Assembly: GCF_026343295.1 (NCBI RefSeq)
Contig: NZ_JAPELY010000002.1
Location: 434,001-498,000, forward strand
DNA length: 64,000 nt
Source of the DNA: Streptomyces sp. NBC_00083
GTDB lineage: Bacteria; Actinomycetota; Actinomycetes; Streptomycetales; Streptomycetaceae
Direction of reading: 5' to 3'
Under the pieces are notes generated by a model. It searched no databases and was not told the DNA's origin. It saw only the letters and a list, made by a program, of their open reading frames with translations. Both the position numbers and the translations under genes were made by a program. Of the stretch, positions 8,357 to 17,270 are shown in pieces. Each line of letters begins with the position of its first letter. Positions within the stretch are counted from its first letter, which is position 1.

Positions 8357-9211
8357 TCAGGCCACCCGCACCGGCTGATCGGCGCTCCAGCTGCCGAGCA
8401 GCCGCAACGACTCCTCGGAGGCCGAGCCCGGCTCCGCGTGGAAGGTGACCAGCGACAGGTCGTGCTCCTCGGGCAGCGTCAGCGTCTCGTACGCCAGCGT
8501 CAGCTCACCCACCACCGGGTGGCGCAGCCGCTTGACGCCGTGCCCCTTGTCGGCGACGGTGTGCGCCGCCCACATGGTGCGGAACTCCTCGCTCTTCACC
8601 GACAACTCGCCCACCAGCGAGGACAGTTGAGGATCGTCCGGGTAGCAGCCCGCGCACAGCCGCAGAATGCTGACCACGTCGACCGCCTTGCCGTGCCAGT
8701 CCACGTACAGCGAGCGGGCCGCCGGGTCGAGGAAGACATGGCGCGCCATGTTCCGTTCCTGCGGCGGCAGTTGCGCCATGTCACCGAGGAGCGCCGCCGC
8801 CATCCGGTTCCAGCCGAGGATGTCGAGACGGCGGCCGATGAGCTGGGCCGGCACGTTGTCCATCGCGTCCATCAGCTGCTGCAGCGCCGGGCGCACATGC
8901 TGGGGCCGGCACGCCGCGCGCTTCTTCTTCGTCTTGCCCTTGGCGAGGTGGGTGAGGTGGTCGTGCTCGATGTCGGTGAGGCGCAGCGCCCGACCGATCG
9001 CGTCCAGGACCTCCACCGAGACGTTCTGCGCGTTGCCCTGCTCCAGGCGCGTGTAGTACGCGACCGACACCCCGGCCAGCTGCGCCAGCTCCTCCCGGCG
9101 CAGGCCCGGCACCCTGCGGTGGCGCCCGAGGTCGGGCAGCCCCACGTCCTCGGGCTTCAGCCGGGCCCGGCGGGAGCGGAGGAATTCGCTGAGTTCGGCG
9201 CGCTGGTCCAT
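8357..9211 (-). CDS. MmyB-type XRE transcriptional regulator (1 of 3)
   Basis: 284 residues. The N-terminal ~80 residues form an XRE helix-turn-helix with the family signature VPGLRREELAQLAGVSVAYYTRLEQG; the remaining ~200 residues are the MmyB-like ligand-binding domain, which in this family may bind fatty acids or similar ligands. The start MDQRAELSEFLRSRR at 9211 fits the usual N terminus of the family. It is divergent from an alcohol dehydrogenase gene 158 bases away, so it probably controls that gene and itself from the shared gap. Two more regulators of the same type occur at 11974 and 34483. Confidence 0.88.
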   Translation of the reverse strand: MDQRAELSEFLRSRRARLKPEDVGLPDLGRHRRVPGLRREELAQLAGVSVAYYTRLEQGNAQNVSVEVLDAIGRALRLTDIEHDHLTHLAKGKTKKKRAACRPQHVRPALQQLMDAMDNVPAQLIGRRLDILGWNRMAAALLGDMAQLPPQERNMARHVFLDPAARSLYVDWHGKAVDVVSILRLCAGCYPDDPQLSSLVGELSVKSEEFRTMWAAHTVADKGHGVKRLRHPVVGELTLAYETLTLPEEHDLSLVTFHAEPGSASEESLRLLGSWSADQPVRVA

Positions 9212-9368
9212 GACACCCCAGTATCCGCGCCCGACGGCGTGGACGTAGGACCGGGAGCCTGTCCCTGCCAGTGGTACGCACGCTGGTCGTAGGCAGAACA
9301 GGGGCCTGGGTGACAGGAGGGAAGTCGGGCAGGCTGATCGGGTACCCCAAAGATCTGAGGAGAACGGC

Positions 9369-10406
9369 ATGACCACCGTCGCCGCCTACGCCGCACCCGC
9401 CCCCAAGGCTCCCCTGGAGCGCACCACCATCGAGCGCCGTCCGGTGGGCGCGAACGACGTGCTCATCGAGATCAAGTACGCCGGCATCTGCCACTCCGAC
9501 ATCCACCAGGTGAACGAGGGCTGGGGCCAGGCCATCTTCCCGATGGTGCCCGGCCACGAGATCGCCGGTGTGATCACCGAGGTCGGCTCGGACGTCACCA
9601 CGTTCCAGGTGGGCGACCACGCGGGCGTCGGCTGCTTCGTCGACTCCTGCGGGAAGTGCGAGGCCTGCCGGTCGGGGCAGAACCAGTTCTGCTCGGACGG
9701 CGTCTCGACGTACAACGCCATCGGCCGGGACGGCAAGCCCGCCTACGGCGGCTACTCCACGCACATCGTGGTCGACGCCGACCACACCCTGCGCATTCCC
9801 GAGGGCGTCTCGCTCGACGTCGCGGCCCCGCTGCTGTGCGCCGGCATCACCCTGTACTCGCCCCTCAAGCGCTGGCAGGCGGGCCCCGGCAAGAAGGTCG
9901 CCATCCTCGGGCTCGGCGGCCTCGGCCACATGGGCGTGAAGATCGCGCACGCGCTGGGCGCCGAGGTGACCGTGCTCAGCCAGTCGCTCCGCAAGAAGGA
10001 CGACGGGCTCAAGCTGGGCGCGGACCATTACTACGCGACGAGCGACGAGGCCACCTTCAAGGAGCTCGCCGGCTCCTTCGACCTCATCGTGTCCACGGTC
10101 TCCGCGCCGCTGGACCTGGGCGCGTACCTGGCGCTCCTGAAGACGGGCGGGGCGTTCGTCAACGTGGGCGCGCCCGAGGAGCCCAACTCGCTCAACATGT
10201 TCGGCCTCATCGGCGGCAACAAGATCCTCGCGGGGTCGATGATCGGCTCCATCGACGAGACCCAGGAGATGCTGGACTTCTGCGCGGAGCACGGGCTGGG
10301 CGCGGAGATCGAGCTGATCCGGGCGGATCAGATCAACGAGGCGTACGGGCGGGTCGAGGCGAGCGATGTCCGCTACCGCTTCGTCATCGACACCGCCACG
10401 ATCTGA
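9369..10406 (+). CDS. Zinc-dependent NAD(P) alcohol dehydrogenase (YahK/CAD-like)
   Basis: 345 residues, full-length medium-chain dehydrogenase. Catalytic zinc ligands are Cys41 (GICHSD) and His63-Glu64 (GHE); the structural zinc cysteines cluster in the CGKCEAC...QFC segment. The nucleotide-binding loop is GLGGLGHMG, followed by SQS at the cofactor-choice position, as in NADPH-using YahK-like aldehyde reductases. It probably interconverts alcohols and aldehydes. Start ATG 9369 has GAGGAG about 7 bases upstream. Its 3' end runs into composite repeat modules within 10 bases of the stop. It is divergent from a MmyB-type regulator. Confidence 0.92.
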   Translation: MTTVAAYAAPAPKAPLERTTIERRPVGANDVLIEIKYAGICHSDIHQVNEGWGQAIFPMVPGHEIAGVITEVGSDVTTFQVGDHAGVGCFVDSCGKCEACRSGQNQFCSDGVSTYNAIGRDGKPAYGGYSTHIVVDADHTLRIPEGVSLDVAAPLLCAGITLYSPLKRWQAGPGKKVAILGLGGLGHMGVKIAHALGAEVTVLSQSLRKKDDGLKLGADHYYATSDEATFKELAGSFDLIVSTVSAPLDLGAYLALLKTGGAFVNVGAPEEPNSLNMFGLIGGNKILAGSMIGSIDETQEMLDFCAEHGLGAEIELIRADQINEAYGRVEASDVRYRFVIDTATI

Positions 10407-10413
10407 CCCACCC

Positions 10414-10668
10414 TGGGGCTCCGCCCCAGACCCCGTTTCGCGCCTGAAGGCCGCTCGTCCTCAAACGCCGGACAGGCTGAGGTGGCCTCGACATGGCACC
10501 TTGCCAAGGTCGGCCTACCTGGGGGCGCGGGGAACTGCGCGGGACGCGGGCACGGTCTGCAGACGTAGGCGGGGTTGCCTGGGCATGGCACCCTGCCAGG
10601 GGCAGCCCACCTGGGGGCGCGGGGAACTGCGCGGGACGCGGGCACGGTCCGCAGACGAAGGCGGGGTT
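10414..10668 (+). repeat. Composite repeat cluster: one module A, two module B
   Basis: Module A (10414-10482) begins with the hairpin CTGGGGCTCCGCCCCAG and ends with GCCGGACAGGCTGAGG. Module B occurs at 10517-10575 and 10609-10667, a 92-bp period, with a GGCATGGCACC-like spacer. The cluster starts 8 bases after the alcohol dehydrogenase stop and fills most of the 330-base gap; no gene is seen in it. The module A hairpin could end transcription. Confidence 0.85.
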
Positions 10669-10736
10669 GGGGGCGCGGTCCAGGCGGCGCGGTGGCGCGG
10701 GTGGTAGGGGAGTAACTGCCGCGTAAGAGAGGATGG

Positions 10737-11282
10737 TTGGGGCCCGGCCGGGGCGAAGTGCGGCGAGGCCCAGTCGTGCCCCACCCCTCCCCGGAGCCCA
10801 CCATCCTCTACACCGCCATCCTCCTCCTGACGCTCCCCGCCACCGCCCTCCTCCTCGCCAAGGCCGTCCACCTGCTCGCGACCCGGCGCGCCGGATACGC
10901 CAGGACCCGCCCCGGCCGCTGCGCCGAGGCGGCCACGCTCTGCCTGAGCGTCGCCGTCGTCACGCTCACCTTCGCCAACCTGAGCGGCTTCGACACCCGG
11001 CCCACCCGGGCCTGCGTCACGGCACGCACCGGTCGCGATGCCGCGCAGGCCTACCGAGACGGCGGCAACGACGGCATCACGATCGTCAGCCGGACCCTTC
11101 CCCCGTCGACCCTCTGCACCTGGCCGGACGGCACCACGGTGCAACTCGTGCCGTCCTGGGTCGATCCGGTGCTGCTGCTCTCCCTGGCCGGGGCCGCCGG
11201 GTCCGCCGCGATGGGCTGCCGGGCCGCGGTCGGGAAGGGACGGAGCGGGCGGACCCGGCGCGCCTACCCGGGCCCGGGATAG
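10737..11282 (+). CDS. Hypothetical membrane protein
   Basis: Up to 181 residues. Two or three hydrophobic segments are visible: ILYTAILLLTLPATALLLAK near the N terminus, a weaker one around ATLCLSVAVVTLTF, and VDPVLLLSLAGAAGSAAMG near the C terminus. Between the last two lies a ~50-residue loop with two cysteines (RACV, TLCTW) that could form a disulfide outside the membrane. The TTG start at 10737 has GAGAGGA just upstream; GTG codons at 10758 and 10774 are alternatives, so the N terminus is uncertain. No family recognised. Confidence 0.5.
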   Translation: MGPGRGEVRRGPVVPHPSPEPTILYTAILLLTLPATALLLAKAVHLLATRRAGYARTRPGRCAEAATLCLSVAVVTLTFANLSGFDTRPTRACVTARTGRDAAQAYRDGGNDGITIVSRTLPPSTLCTWPDGTTVQLVPSWVDPVLLLSLAGAAGSAAMGCRAAVGKGRSGRTRRAYPGPG

Positions 11283-11395
11283 ACCCGCTCGTCCGGCAAC
11301 AGCTCCCGCGCGGCAGCGAGCTCCCCGGCCCGCACAAGGCCGTGGACGCGGTGCGCGAGCGGCGTGTGGCCAGCGAATATGTGCGGCGGCCCGAG

Positions 11396-11833
11396 CTAGT
11401 CGCCGTCGGGGGTCGGCCGGTGCTCGACGTACTCCACCACCGTGCCGTCCGGGTGCCGGGCGTAGAAGGCGGCGCCCGTGGGCACCTGGTGCAGCGGCTC
11501 GACGATCTCCGCGCCGCGCTCCGTCAGCCGCGCCAGATGCGCGGCCGCGTCGTCGACGAGCAGGGTGCCGGCGGCGGACAGGAACGGTGCGATGTCCTCG
11601 TCCGCCCCCTCGATGACGAGGAATCCGCCGACCGCCGCCAGCGCGAGCCCCTTGGCCGGATAGGTGATCCACATGTCCCGTTCGAGGCCCTGCACCTCCT
11701 CGTAGAAGCGGGTGCGGGACTCAAGGGTGCCCGGCGCGGTGAACACGCGGATGAAGGCGCGCGGCGCGGTGAGGGCGGAGGAGTCGTTGCTGCGCCGCCG
11801 TACCAGAGGGAGGGTGTCCTGTTGCTTCGTCAT
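11396..11833 (-). CDS. VOC-family (glyoxalase/bleomycin-resistance fold) protein
   Basis: 145 residues. Pattern of paired beta-alpha-beta-beta-beta modules: AFIRVFTAPGTLESRTRFYEEVQG at the start and GAAFYARHPDGTVVEYVEHRP at the end, with the conserved late Glu. A metal-binding His at the first-strand position is not obvious. Such proteins act as lyases, dioxygenases or drug-binding proteins; the substrate here is unknown. Start MTKQQDT at 11833; an in-frame ATG at 11899 would add a poorly folded extension into the divergent promoter. Divergent from the second MmyB-type regulator, its likely controller. Confidence 0.75.
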   Translation of the reverse strand: MTKQQDTLPLVRRRSNDSSALTAPRAFIRVFTAPGTLESRTRFYEEVQGLERDMWITYPAKGLALAAVGGFLVIEGADEDIAPFLSAAGTLLVDDAAAHLARLTERGAEIVEPLHQVPTGAAFYARHPDGTVVEYVEHRPTPDGD

Positions 11834-11973
11834 GACGGCAGCTTCCGTGCTCCAGCCGGGCGGAACCAGCACCCGGTTGATGCGGTGACTGCCGGTCATA
11901 GGCTGAGGGCGGGCAGAGGGTGCCGGCGCGGAGCGGGTGCGGGCGTACGCGCCCGCAGAGAGGGGCGGACGAC

Positions 11974-12789
11974 ATGGTGACGGACACGAGCACGGACACC
12001 GGCGCGGGACAGCCGTCTCGGCGGCGCGAACTGGGCGGTTTCCTGCGCGCCCACCGCGAACGCCTGCGCCCCGCCGATCTGGGCCTCCCCGAAGGCCGTC
12101 GGCGCCGCACGCCGGGCCTGCGCCGCGAGGAGGTCGCCGCCCTGTCCGGGGTGGGCGTGGCCTGGTACTCCTGGCTCGAACAGGGCAGGGTCGAGACATC
12201 GCGCCACGTCCTCGACGCGGTGAGCCGCACCCTGCGCCTGGACGCGACGGCCCACGCCCACGCGCTGACTCTCGCCGGGTACGCGGCACCCGAGCAGTCA
12301 GCCGCGACACACGACCCCAACACCCTTGCCCTGATGGAGAGTTGGACCGAGACCCCGGCCGTGGCCCTGGACCCGGCGCTCTTCATCACCGCATGGAACG
12401 AGGCGTACGCACGCCTGTGGCCCGACCCGGGACGCATCCCCGCCCCGGACCGCAATCTGCTCCTGCTGCTGCTCACCGACCCGGCCCACCAGCGGTTGCT
12501 GCCCGCGTGGGAACCGGTCGCGAGGGACCTGCACCGGCACTTCCGCGGCCGCGCGGACCGCAGCCCCGACGACGACCGGGTCCGCCGCCTGAGCGCCCGC
12601 CTGCGCGAGGCCCGCTCCGACCTGGACGCCTGGTGGTCCTGCCGCTCGGTGGGCGACTTCGCCTCCCGCACGGTGGACCTGGTCCCCGCGCCGCCCGCGC
12701 CCCCGCTCCGCTCGACGATGACCGTGCTCCGCCCCGGGACGGCGTCGGGCACGGACGCGATCCTGGTCCAGCGCCTGGACCGGTCCTAG
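11974..12789 (+). CDS. MmyB-type XRE transcriptional regulator (2 of 3)
   Basis: 271 residues with an N-terminal helix-turn-helix carrying TPGLRREEVAALSGVGVAWYSWLEQG and a C-terminal MmyB-like domain (VALDPALFITAWNEAYARLWPDP...). ATG 11974 with GGGGCGGA upstream is used; GTG at 11977 is an alternative. It is divergent from the VOC gene with a 140-base gap. Its stop codon region overlaps the convergent small Cys-pair protein gene by 4 bases. Confidence 0.86.
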   Translation: MVTDTSTDTGAGQPSRRRELGGFLRAHRERLRPADLGLPEGRRRRTPGLRREEVAALSGVGVAWYSWLEQGRVETSRHVLDAVSRTLRLDATAHAHALTLAGYAAPEQSAATHDPNTLALMESWTETPAVALDPALFITAWNEAYARLWPDPGRIPAPDRNLLLLLLTDPAHQRLLPAWEPVARDLHRHFRGRADRSPDDDRVRRLSARLREARSDLDAWWSCRSVGDFASRTVDLVPAPPAPPLRSTMTVLRPGTASGTDAILVQRLDRS

Positions 12790-12992
12790 CGCCGCCGCCC
12801 GCGCCCCGGATGGGGATGGTGGCGGATCTCCACATCGGCGTCCGTGGCGGCCGAGAAGTCCCCCCGGTCCCGCGCCGTCCGCCGCCGTACGGCCAGCTCC
12901 GCGCAGACCGGACACCCCGGCGCCGGCTTCGGCGGGGCGGACGGCAGCCGCAGATGCACCGCGTCCCCCATGGTCGTCCTCGGATCACTCAC
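12786..12992 (-). CDS. Small CxxC protein
   Basis: 68 residues, basic, with one CPVC pair in GCPVCAELAVRRRTARDRGD and a His-rich, Arg-rich tail (IRHHPHPGRGRRR). The single Cys pair could bind half a zinc site or act as a redox pair. GTG 12992 is the likely start; an internal ATG near 12971 would give a 61-residue form that keeps the Cys pair. It overlaps the end of the convergent MmyB-type gene by 4 bases. Small proteins of this look are common next to XRE genes in Streptomyces. Function unknown. Confidence 0.6.
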   Translation of the reverse strand: MSDPRTTMGDAVHLRLPSAPPKPAPGCPVCAELAVRRRTARDRGDFSAATDADVEIRHHPHPGRGRRR

Positions 12993-13174
12993 GCCCGCCG
13001 CCCGTCGCCCGCTCAGCTCTCACGCGAGCCATTCACCCCGACGACGGGCCCGTCCGCGACCGCCCGGCCCCCTCCGCCGCGCAACATCACCCGACCACGC
13101 GTGCCGCTTACGCCAGGAAGGGCAACGCACCACACGGCCGGACGCCCGGGGCGGTCCGGCCGCAGCGCCCTCGG

Positions 13175-13897
13175 CTACTCGCTCGTCTCCGACGTGACCC
13201 CCGGCGCGGGAGCGATCCCCGTCGGGCAGGACGCGCCCCAGTTCGTCTCGAAGGGGGCCGTCAGCTTGACGCCCGTGCCGCCGATACCGCAGTAGCCGTC
13301 CGGATTCTTGTCCAAGTACTGCTGGTGGTACGGCTCGGCCGCGTAGAACGGGCGGCCCTCCGCGGGCAGCAGCTCCGTCGTGATCGTGCGGTGGCCCGCG
13401 GCCGTGAGGACCTTCTGGTACGCCTCGCGGGAGGCCTGGGCCGTGGCCGCCTGGGCCGGGGTGTGGGTGTAGATCGCCGAGCGGTACTGGGTGCCCACGT
13501 CATTGCCCTGGCGGAAGCCCTGCGTCGGGTCGTGGTTCTCCCAGAACACCTTCAGGAGCTGCTCGTACGGGACGACCGCGGGGTCGTACACCACCCTGAC
13601 CGCCTCGGTGTGCCCGGTCAGGCCGGAGCAGACCTCTTCGTACGCAGGGTTCACGGTGCTGCCGCCCTGGTAGCCGACGAGCGTCGTCCAGACGCCCGGC
13701 GTCTGCCAGAACTTGCGCTCGGCGCCCCAGAAACAGCCCATCCCGAAGTCCGCGACCTCCAGGGCCTCGGGGTAGGGGCCGCCCAGCGGGTTGCCGAGGA
13801 CCGTGTGCCGTGCGGGCAGGGTGAATTCGGGCTCCGGGCGGCCCTTCAGGGCCTGCTCGGGGGTGGGCAGCTCGGGCGGGCGGCGGCCGAAGATCAT
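13175..13897 (-). CDS. msrA: Peptide methionine sulfoxide reductase MsrA
   Basis: 240 residues, long MsrA type. The catalytic motif GCFWGAE places the nucleophile at Cys55; a C-terminal GYCGIGGTG segment supplies a likely resolving cysteine, as in E. coli MsrA. It reduces methionine-S-sulfoxide in proteins, regenerated by thioredoxin. Start ATG 13897 has GGAGCC upstream. It stands alone between convergent or unrelated genes; metB lies 1.3 kb further on. Confidence 0.95.
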   Translation of the reverse strand: MIFGRRPPELPTPEQALKGRPEPEFTLPARHTVLGNPLGGPYPEALEVADFGMGCFWGAERKFWQTPGVWTTLVGYQGGSTVNPAYEEVCSGLTGHTEAVRVVYDPAVVPYEQLLKVFWENHDPTQGFRQGNDVGTQYRSAIYTHTPAQAATAQASREAYQKVLTAAGHRTITTELLPAEGRPFYAAEPYHQQYLDKNPDGYCGIGGTGVKLTAPFETNWGASCPTGIAPAPGVTSETSE

Positions 13898-14000
13898 CGT
13901 GGGCTCCTCGGAGAGATCCGGTGCCTAGGGGCAACGTACGGGCGGGCCCAGAGATTCCGCACCGGTCAGGGACCCGAACCCCCGCCGCGCCGACCCGCGC

Positions 14001-15107
14001 CTAGAGCCGCCCCAGCGTCGCCGGGTTCCCGCCGTTCGCCTCGTAGCCGGCCACCGCGAGGGCCCGGCACAGGGTGTACTGCGCCGCCGGGTCCTCGGAG
14101 ACCGTCCACGGCACGGCGCCCACATGGCCGTCGAGGGCGACGAACTGCTCCATCGCCTCCGCCCACCGCTGCGCCGGCACCAGGAAGGAGGCCAGCAGAT
14201 GGCGGACGAGCGGCAGGGCCGGGTCCTCGGGACGGGCCTGGTGCACGGCGTGCAGGGCGCCGTCCATGGCCCGGCTCACCACCGCCGTACCGTAGAAGTC
14301 GCTGACCAGCACGATGTCGGTCATGTGCTCGTACACCGCGAAGAGCGGCAGCGCGGGGAGCAGGGACCCCCGGGAGGCGCGGGCCGCGGACGCCGTGGCG
14401 AACTCGTCGGCCTGGGCGCGCGAGCCGTGCCACTTCTCGCAGTGGTAGTGCAGCGCCGCGAGGTGCGCCCCCATGTGCTGCGGGGCGCGGTCGAGCACCT
14501 TCGCCCACAGCTGGTCGAACTCCGCGCGCGGGTAAGCGAGTCCGCGGGCCACGGCGAGTTCGACGATGTACGGCACCGGGTCGCCCGGGGCGAGCAGCGC
14601 GGCCTCGCCGCACACCGTGCGGGCCTCCTCCAGGATGATGCGGAAGTCGTCCCGGCCCACCGACGAGGAGCGCCACGCCTGCTGCACCAGGAACTCGGCG
14701 TGCACCTGCGCGGCCCCCGCGTCCTTCGGCGCCTCCGAGCGCCACTTGCGCAGCCAGGCCCCGCCGACGCCGGGGTGCCCGGCCAGTTCGAGGGAGGCCG
14801 CGCCCGCGAAGGCCTGGACGCGCTGCCAGCGCCGCTCGCCCTCCTTGGGCGTCGCCGCGAGCAGCCGCTGGGCCGGCTTCCAGTCCTGGGTGCCCTGCAC
14901 CACCGCGAGCACGTCGAGGAGTTCCTGGTCGGGGCCCGGCAGGCGCACGTCGAGCTCCTCCTGCCGGACGAACCCGTACGCCGCCGGGTCCGCGGCGTCC
15001 GGCGCACCGGGCCGGGACAGCCGGATGCCGCCGCCGCGCCGCAGGACGAGCCGGGTGAGGATCGCGGCGAGCAAGCCCAGCGCGAGCAGGGTCCACAGAA
15101 TCTCCAT
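14001..15107 (-). CDS. Membrane-anchored helical-repeat protein
   Basis: 368 residues. One N-terminal transmembrane helix (residues ~3-20, MEILWTLLALGLLAAILTRL) is followed by a basic stretch and ~330 residues of helical, TPR-like or DUF4034-like sequence rich in Trp and Ala, probably cytoplasmic. ATG 15107 starts exactly at the hydrophobic helix; codons further upstream (to 15158) would be encoded by a 25-bp tandem repeat and are rejected. Divergent from metB. Conserved in appearance but with no assigned role. Confidence 0.72.
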   Translation of the reverse strand: MEILWTLLALGLLAAILTRLVLRRGGGIRLSRPGAPDAADPAAYGFVRQEELDVRLPGPDQELLDVLAVVQGTQDWKPAQRLLAATPKEGERRWQRVQAFAGAASLELAGHPGVGGAWLRKWRSEAPKDAGAAQVHAEFLVQQAWRSSSVGRDDFRIILEEARTVCGEAALLAPGDPVPYIVELAVARGLAYPRAEFDQLWAKVLDRAPQHMGAHLAALHYHCEKWHGSRAQADEFATASAARASRGSLLPALPLFAVYEHMTDIVLVSDFYGTAVVSRAMDGALHAVHQARPEDPALPLVRHLLASFLVPAQRWAEAMEQFVALDGHVGAVPWTVSEDPAAQYTLCRALAVAGYEANGGNPATLGRL

Positions 15108-15115
15108 GAGCACCA

Positions 15116-15180
15116 GCGAACCAGACCGGCCCCCGATCCGGCGAACCAGACCGCGCACCGATCCGGCGAACCTGAGCCCG
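15116..15180. repeat. 25-bp tandem repeat in the shared metB promoter region
   Basis: Two adjacent 25-bp copies (15116-15140 and 15141-15165), each starting GCGAACCAGACCG and ending CCGATCCG, match at 22 of 25 positions. A partial third copy (GCGAACCTGAGCCCG) follows to 15180. The array fills the gap between the divergent TPR-like gene and metB. Confidence 0.85.
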
Positions 15181-15253
15181 CTTCCCGGCCCCGCGCAATG
15201 GGCCGCTCATGAAAGGGCGCCCCGTGTCCCATGGACGAACTAGGCTCTGGCTC

Positions 15254-16408
15254 ATGAGCCACGAGCACCACGACAAGAGCTTCGAGACCCTCGCGATCCA
15301 CGCCGGGAACACCGCGGATCCGCTGACCGGTGCGGTCGTACCCCCGATCTACCAGGTCTCCACGTACAAGCAGGACGGCGTCGGCGGGCTGCGCGGCGGC
15401 TATGAGTACAGCCGCAGCGCCAACCCGACGAGGACCGCCCTCGAAGAGAATCTGGCGGCCCTCGAAGGCGGCCGCCGCGGCCTCGCGTTCGCCTCCGGGC
15501 TCGCCGCGGAGGACTGCCTGCTGCGTACGCTGCTGGCGCCCGGCGACCACGTGGTGATCCCGAACGACGCGTACGGCGGCACGTTCCGCCTGTTCGCGAA
15601 GGTCGTCTCGCGCTGGGGCGTCGAGTGGTCGGTCGCCGACACCTCCGACCCGGCTGCCGTACGGGCCGCGGTCACCAACCGCACGAAGGTCATCTGGGTC
15701 GAGACGCCGTCCAACCCGCTGCTCGGCATCACCGACATCGCGGCCGTCGCCCAGGTCGCCGCCGACACCGGCGCCCGGCTCGTCGTCGACAACACGTTCG
15801 CGAGCCCCTACCTCCAGCAGCCGCTCTCGCTCGGCGCGGACATCGTGGTGCACTCGCTGACCAAGTACATGGGCGGTCACTCCGACGTCGTGGGCGGCGC
15901 GCTCGTCACCGGCTCGGCGGAGATCGGCGAGGAGCTGGCGTACCACCAGAACGCGATGGGCGCGGTCGCCGGGCCCTTCGACTCCTGGCTGGTGCTGCGC
16001 GGCATCAAGACGCTTCCGGTGCGCATGGACCGGCACAGCGAGAACGCGGGCAAGGTCGCCGAGATGCTCTCCCGGCACTCCAAGGTCAGCCACGTCCTGT
16101 ACCCGGGGCTGCCCGAGCACCCCGGTCACGAGGTGGCGGCCAAGCAGATGCGCGCCTTCGGCGGCATGGTGTCGTTCCGCGTCGAGGGCGGCGAGGAGGC
16201 GGCGGTCGAGGTCTGCAACCGTACGAAGCTGTTCACGCTCGGTGAGTCCCTCGGCGGCGTCGAGTCGCTGATCGAGCACCCCGGCCGGATGACGCACGCC
16301 AGCGTCGCGGGTTCCGCCCTCGAAGTCCCCGCGGACCTGGTCCGGGTGTCGGTGGGCATCGAGAACGCGGACGACCTGCTCGCCGACCTCCAGCAGGCGC
16401 TCGGCTAG
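15254..16408 (+). CDS. metB: Cystathionine gamma-synthase (Cys/Met metabolism PLP enzyme)
   Basis: 384 residues, normal length. The PLP lysine is Lys204 in SLTKYMGGHSD; other family features are YEYSRSANPTR and the DNTFASPYLQQP strand. It would join O-acyl- or O-phospho-homoserine with cysteine to give cystathionine in methionine synthesis, although the same fold also serves gamma-lyases, so direction is inferred from the usual Streptomyces annotation. ATG 15254 (MSHEHHDKSFET) is chosen over an in-frame ATG at 15209. A 25-bp tandem repeat lies in its upstream region. Confidence 0.9.
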   Translation: MSHEHHDKSFETLAIHAGNTADPLTGAVVPPIYQVSTYKQDGVGGLRGGYEYSRSANPTRTALEENLAALEGGRRGLAFASGLAAEDCLLRTLLAPGDHVVIPNDAYGGTFRLFAKVVSRWGVEWSVADTSDPAAVRAAVTNRTKVIWVETPSNPLLGITDIAAVAQVAADTGARLVVDNTFASPYLQQPLSLGADIVVHSLTKYMGGHSDVVGGALVTGSAEIGEELAYHQNAMGAVAGPFDSWLVLRGIKTLPVRMDRHSENAGKVAEMLSRHSKVSHVLYPGLPEHPGHEVAAKQMRAFGGMVSFRVEGGEEAAVEVCNRTKLFTLGESLGGVESLIEHPGRMTHASVAGSALEVPADLVRVSVGIENADDLLADLQQALG

Positions 16409-16423
16409 CGAGGCACGGGGTCC

Positions 16424-16460
16424 GGGGCCGGCCTGTCCTGTCCGTCCGAGGGCCGGCCCC
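16424..16460. terminator. Hairpin between metB and the convergent small membrane gene
   Basis: GGGGCCGGCC pairs perfectly with GGCCGGCCCC across a 17-base loop. The right arm touches the stop codon of the opposing gene. Confidence 0.6.
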
Positions 16461-16711
16461 TAAATCCCGACGGGTGGTGTCACCGTGGACGGCGGCGCCA
16501 CCCAGGGCTGGGCGATCGAGGCCCAGACCGCGAAGACGACCGCGGCCGCCGCGACGAGCAGCCACAGCAACCGCCGCACCGCGCGCCGTCTGCGCAGCAT
16601 CCGCAGGCCCAACTCGGCCGCCCGGTCGGCGAGTTCGGCGGGTACGGCCGGGTGCGCCGCGCTCTCCAGGAGCCGGCGGACCTCGGCGGTCTTGCGGTCG
16701 GGCGTACTCAT
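16460..16711 (-). CDS. Small single-pass membrane protein downstream of sigma factor
   Basis: 83 residues. The first half is cytoplasmic and helical (MSTPDRKTAEVRRLLESA...), then a basic RRRRAVRR stop-transfer stretch and one transmembrane helix (LLWLLVAAAAVVFAVWASI), ending in a short Pro-rich outer tail. It starts 35 bases after the sigma-factor stop, so the two are probably co-transcribed. Its topology would suit a minimal anti-sigma factor, but no known anti-sigma motif is seen; this is inference from position. Confidence 0.65.
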   Translation of the reverse strand: MSTPDRKTAEVRRLLESAAHPAVPAELADRAAELGLRMLRRRRAVRRLLWLLVAAAAVVFAVWASIAQPWVAPPSTVTPPVGI

Positions 16712-16745
16712 CGCCGGGCCCGCCCTTCCCGGCCCGCGCGCCGCG

Positions 16746-17246
16746 TCACGGTGCGGCGCCGGGGGCGGGCGCCGCGGTGGAGCGCATCGCGGTGATGGCG
16801 CGGGTGCAGATGGCGCGGACCCGGTCGACCGGCAGGCCGACAAGCGCCGCCGTCTGTTCCTCGGCGACCCCTTCGTGCAGGCGCAGGACCAGGATCAGGC
16901 GTTCCTGCGGGGTCAGCCGCGCGAGGATCCCCTCGTCGGCGGGGGGCCGGGGGATGCCGGGCACGGCCGGCCGGTGGTGGCGCCAGGCGGTGCGGGCGAA
17001 TCGGGCGGCGAGCTCCTGGCGGGTGCGGTCGTAGGGATCCTCACCGCGCAGCCGGTGCCAGCGCGCGTACGTCTCGGCGAGGGCGGCGGTCAACAGGTGC
17101 CGGGCGCGCGGGTTGGCGTCGGGCGGCTCGGCGGTCAGCAGGGTGGCGGCATGGAGCAGCCGGCCCCCCGCGCCCGCGACGAATGCCTCGAACTCCCGGG
17201 TGCGGCGGCGGTGTCGGGTGAACTGCCGCTCGCGCATGAGCCTCAT
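16746..17246 (-). CDS. ECF sigma factor, SigE-like subfamily
   Basis: 166 residues. Region 2-like sequence runs from FEAFVAGAGGRLLHAATLLT through AETYARWHRLRG, and region 4 from LTPQERLILVLRLHEGVAEEQTAALVGLPVDRVRAICTRAITAM, the helix-turn-helix for -35 recognition. The region 2 core is poorly conserved (PPDANPRARH where family members have an acidic stretch), so -10 recognition may be unusual. ATGs at 17246 and 17237 are both possible starts. A small membrane protein follows at once and could hold it at the membrane. Confidence 0.75.
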   Translation of the reverse strand: MRLMRERQFTRHRRRTREFEAFVAGAGGRLLHAATLLTAEPPDANPRARHLLTAALAETYARWHRLRGEDPYDRTRQELAARFARTAWRHHRPAVPGIPRPPADEGILARLTPQERLILVLRLHEGVAEEQTAALVGLPVDRVRAICTRAITAMRSTAAPAPGAAP

Positions 17247-17270
17247 ATGAGGGCAGGCGCGAGCTCCGGG

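Noticed and set aside
11834-11899. VOC protein starting at ATG 11899
   Set aside because: It would push into the divergent promoter and adds residues without fold support.
12993-13174. Gene between the CxxC protein and msrA
   Set aside because: Only Arg/Pro-rich frames without ribosome site; treated as empty.
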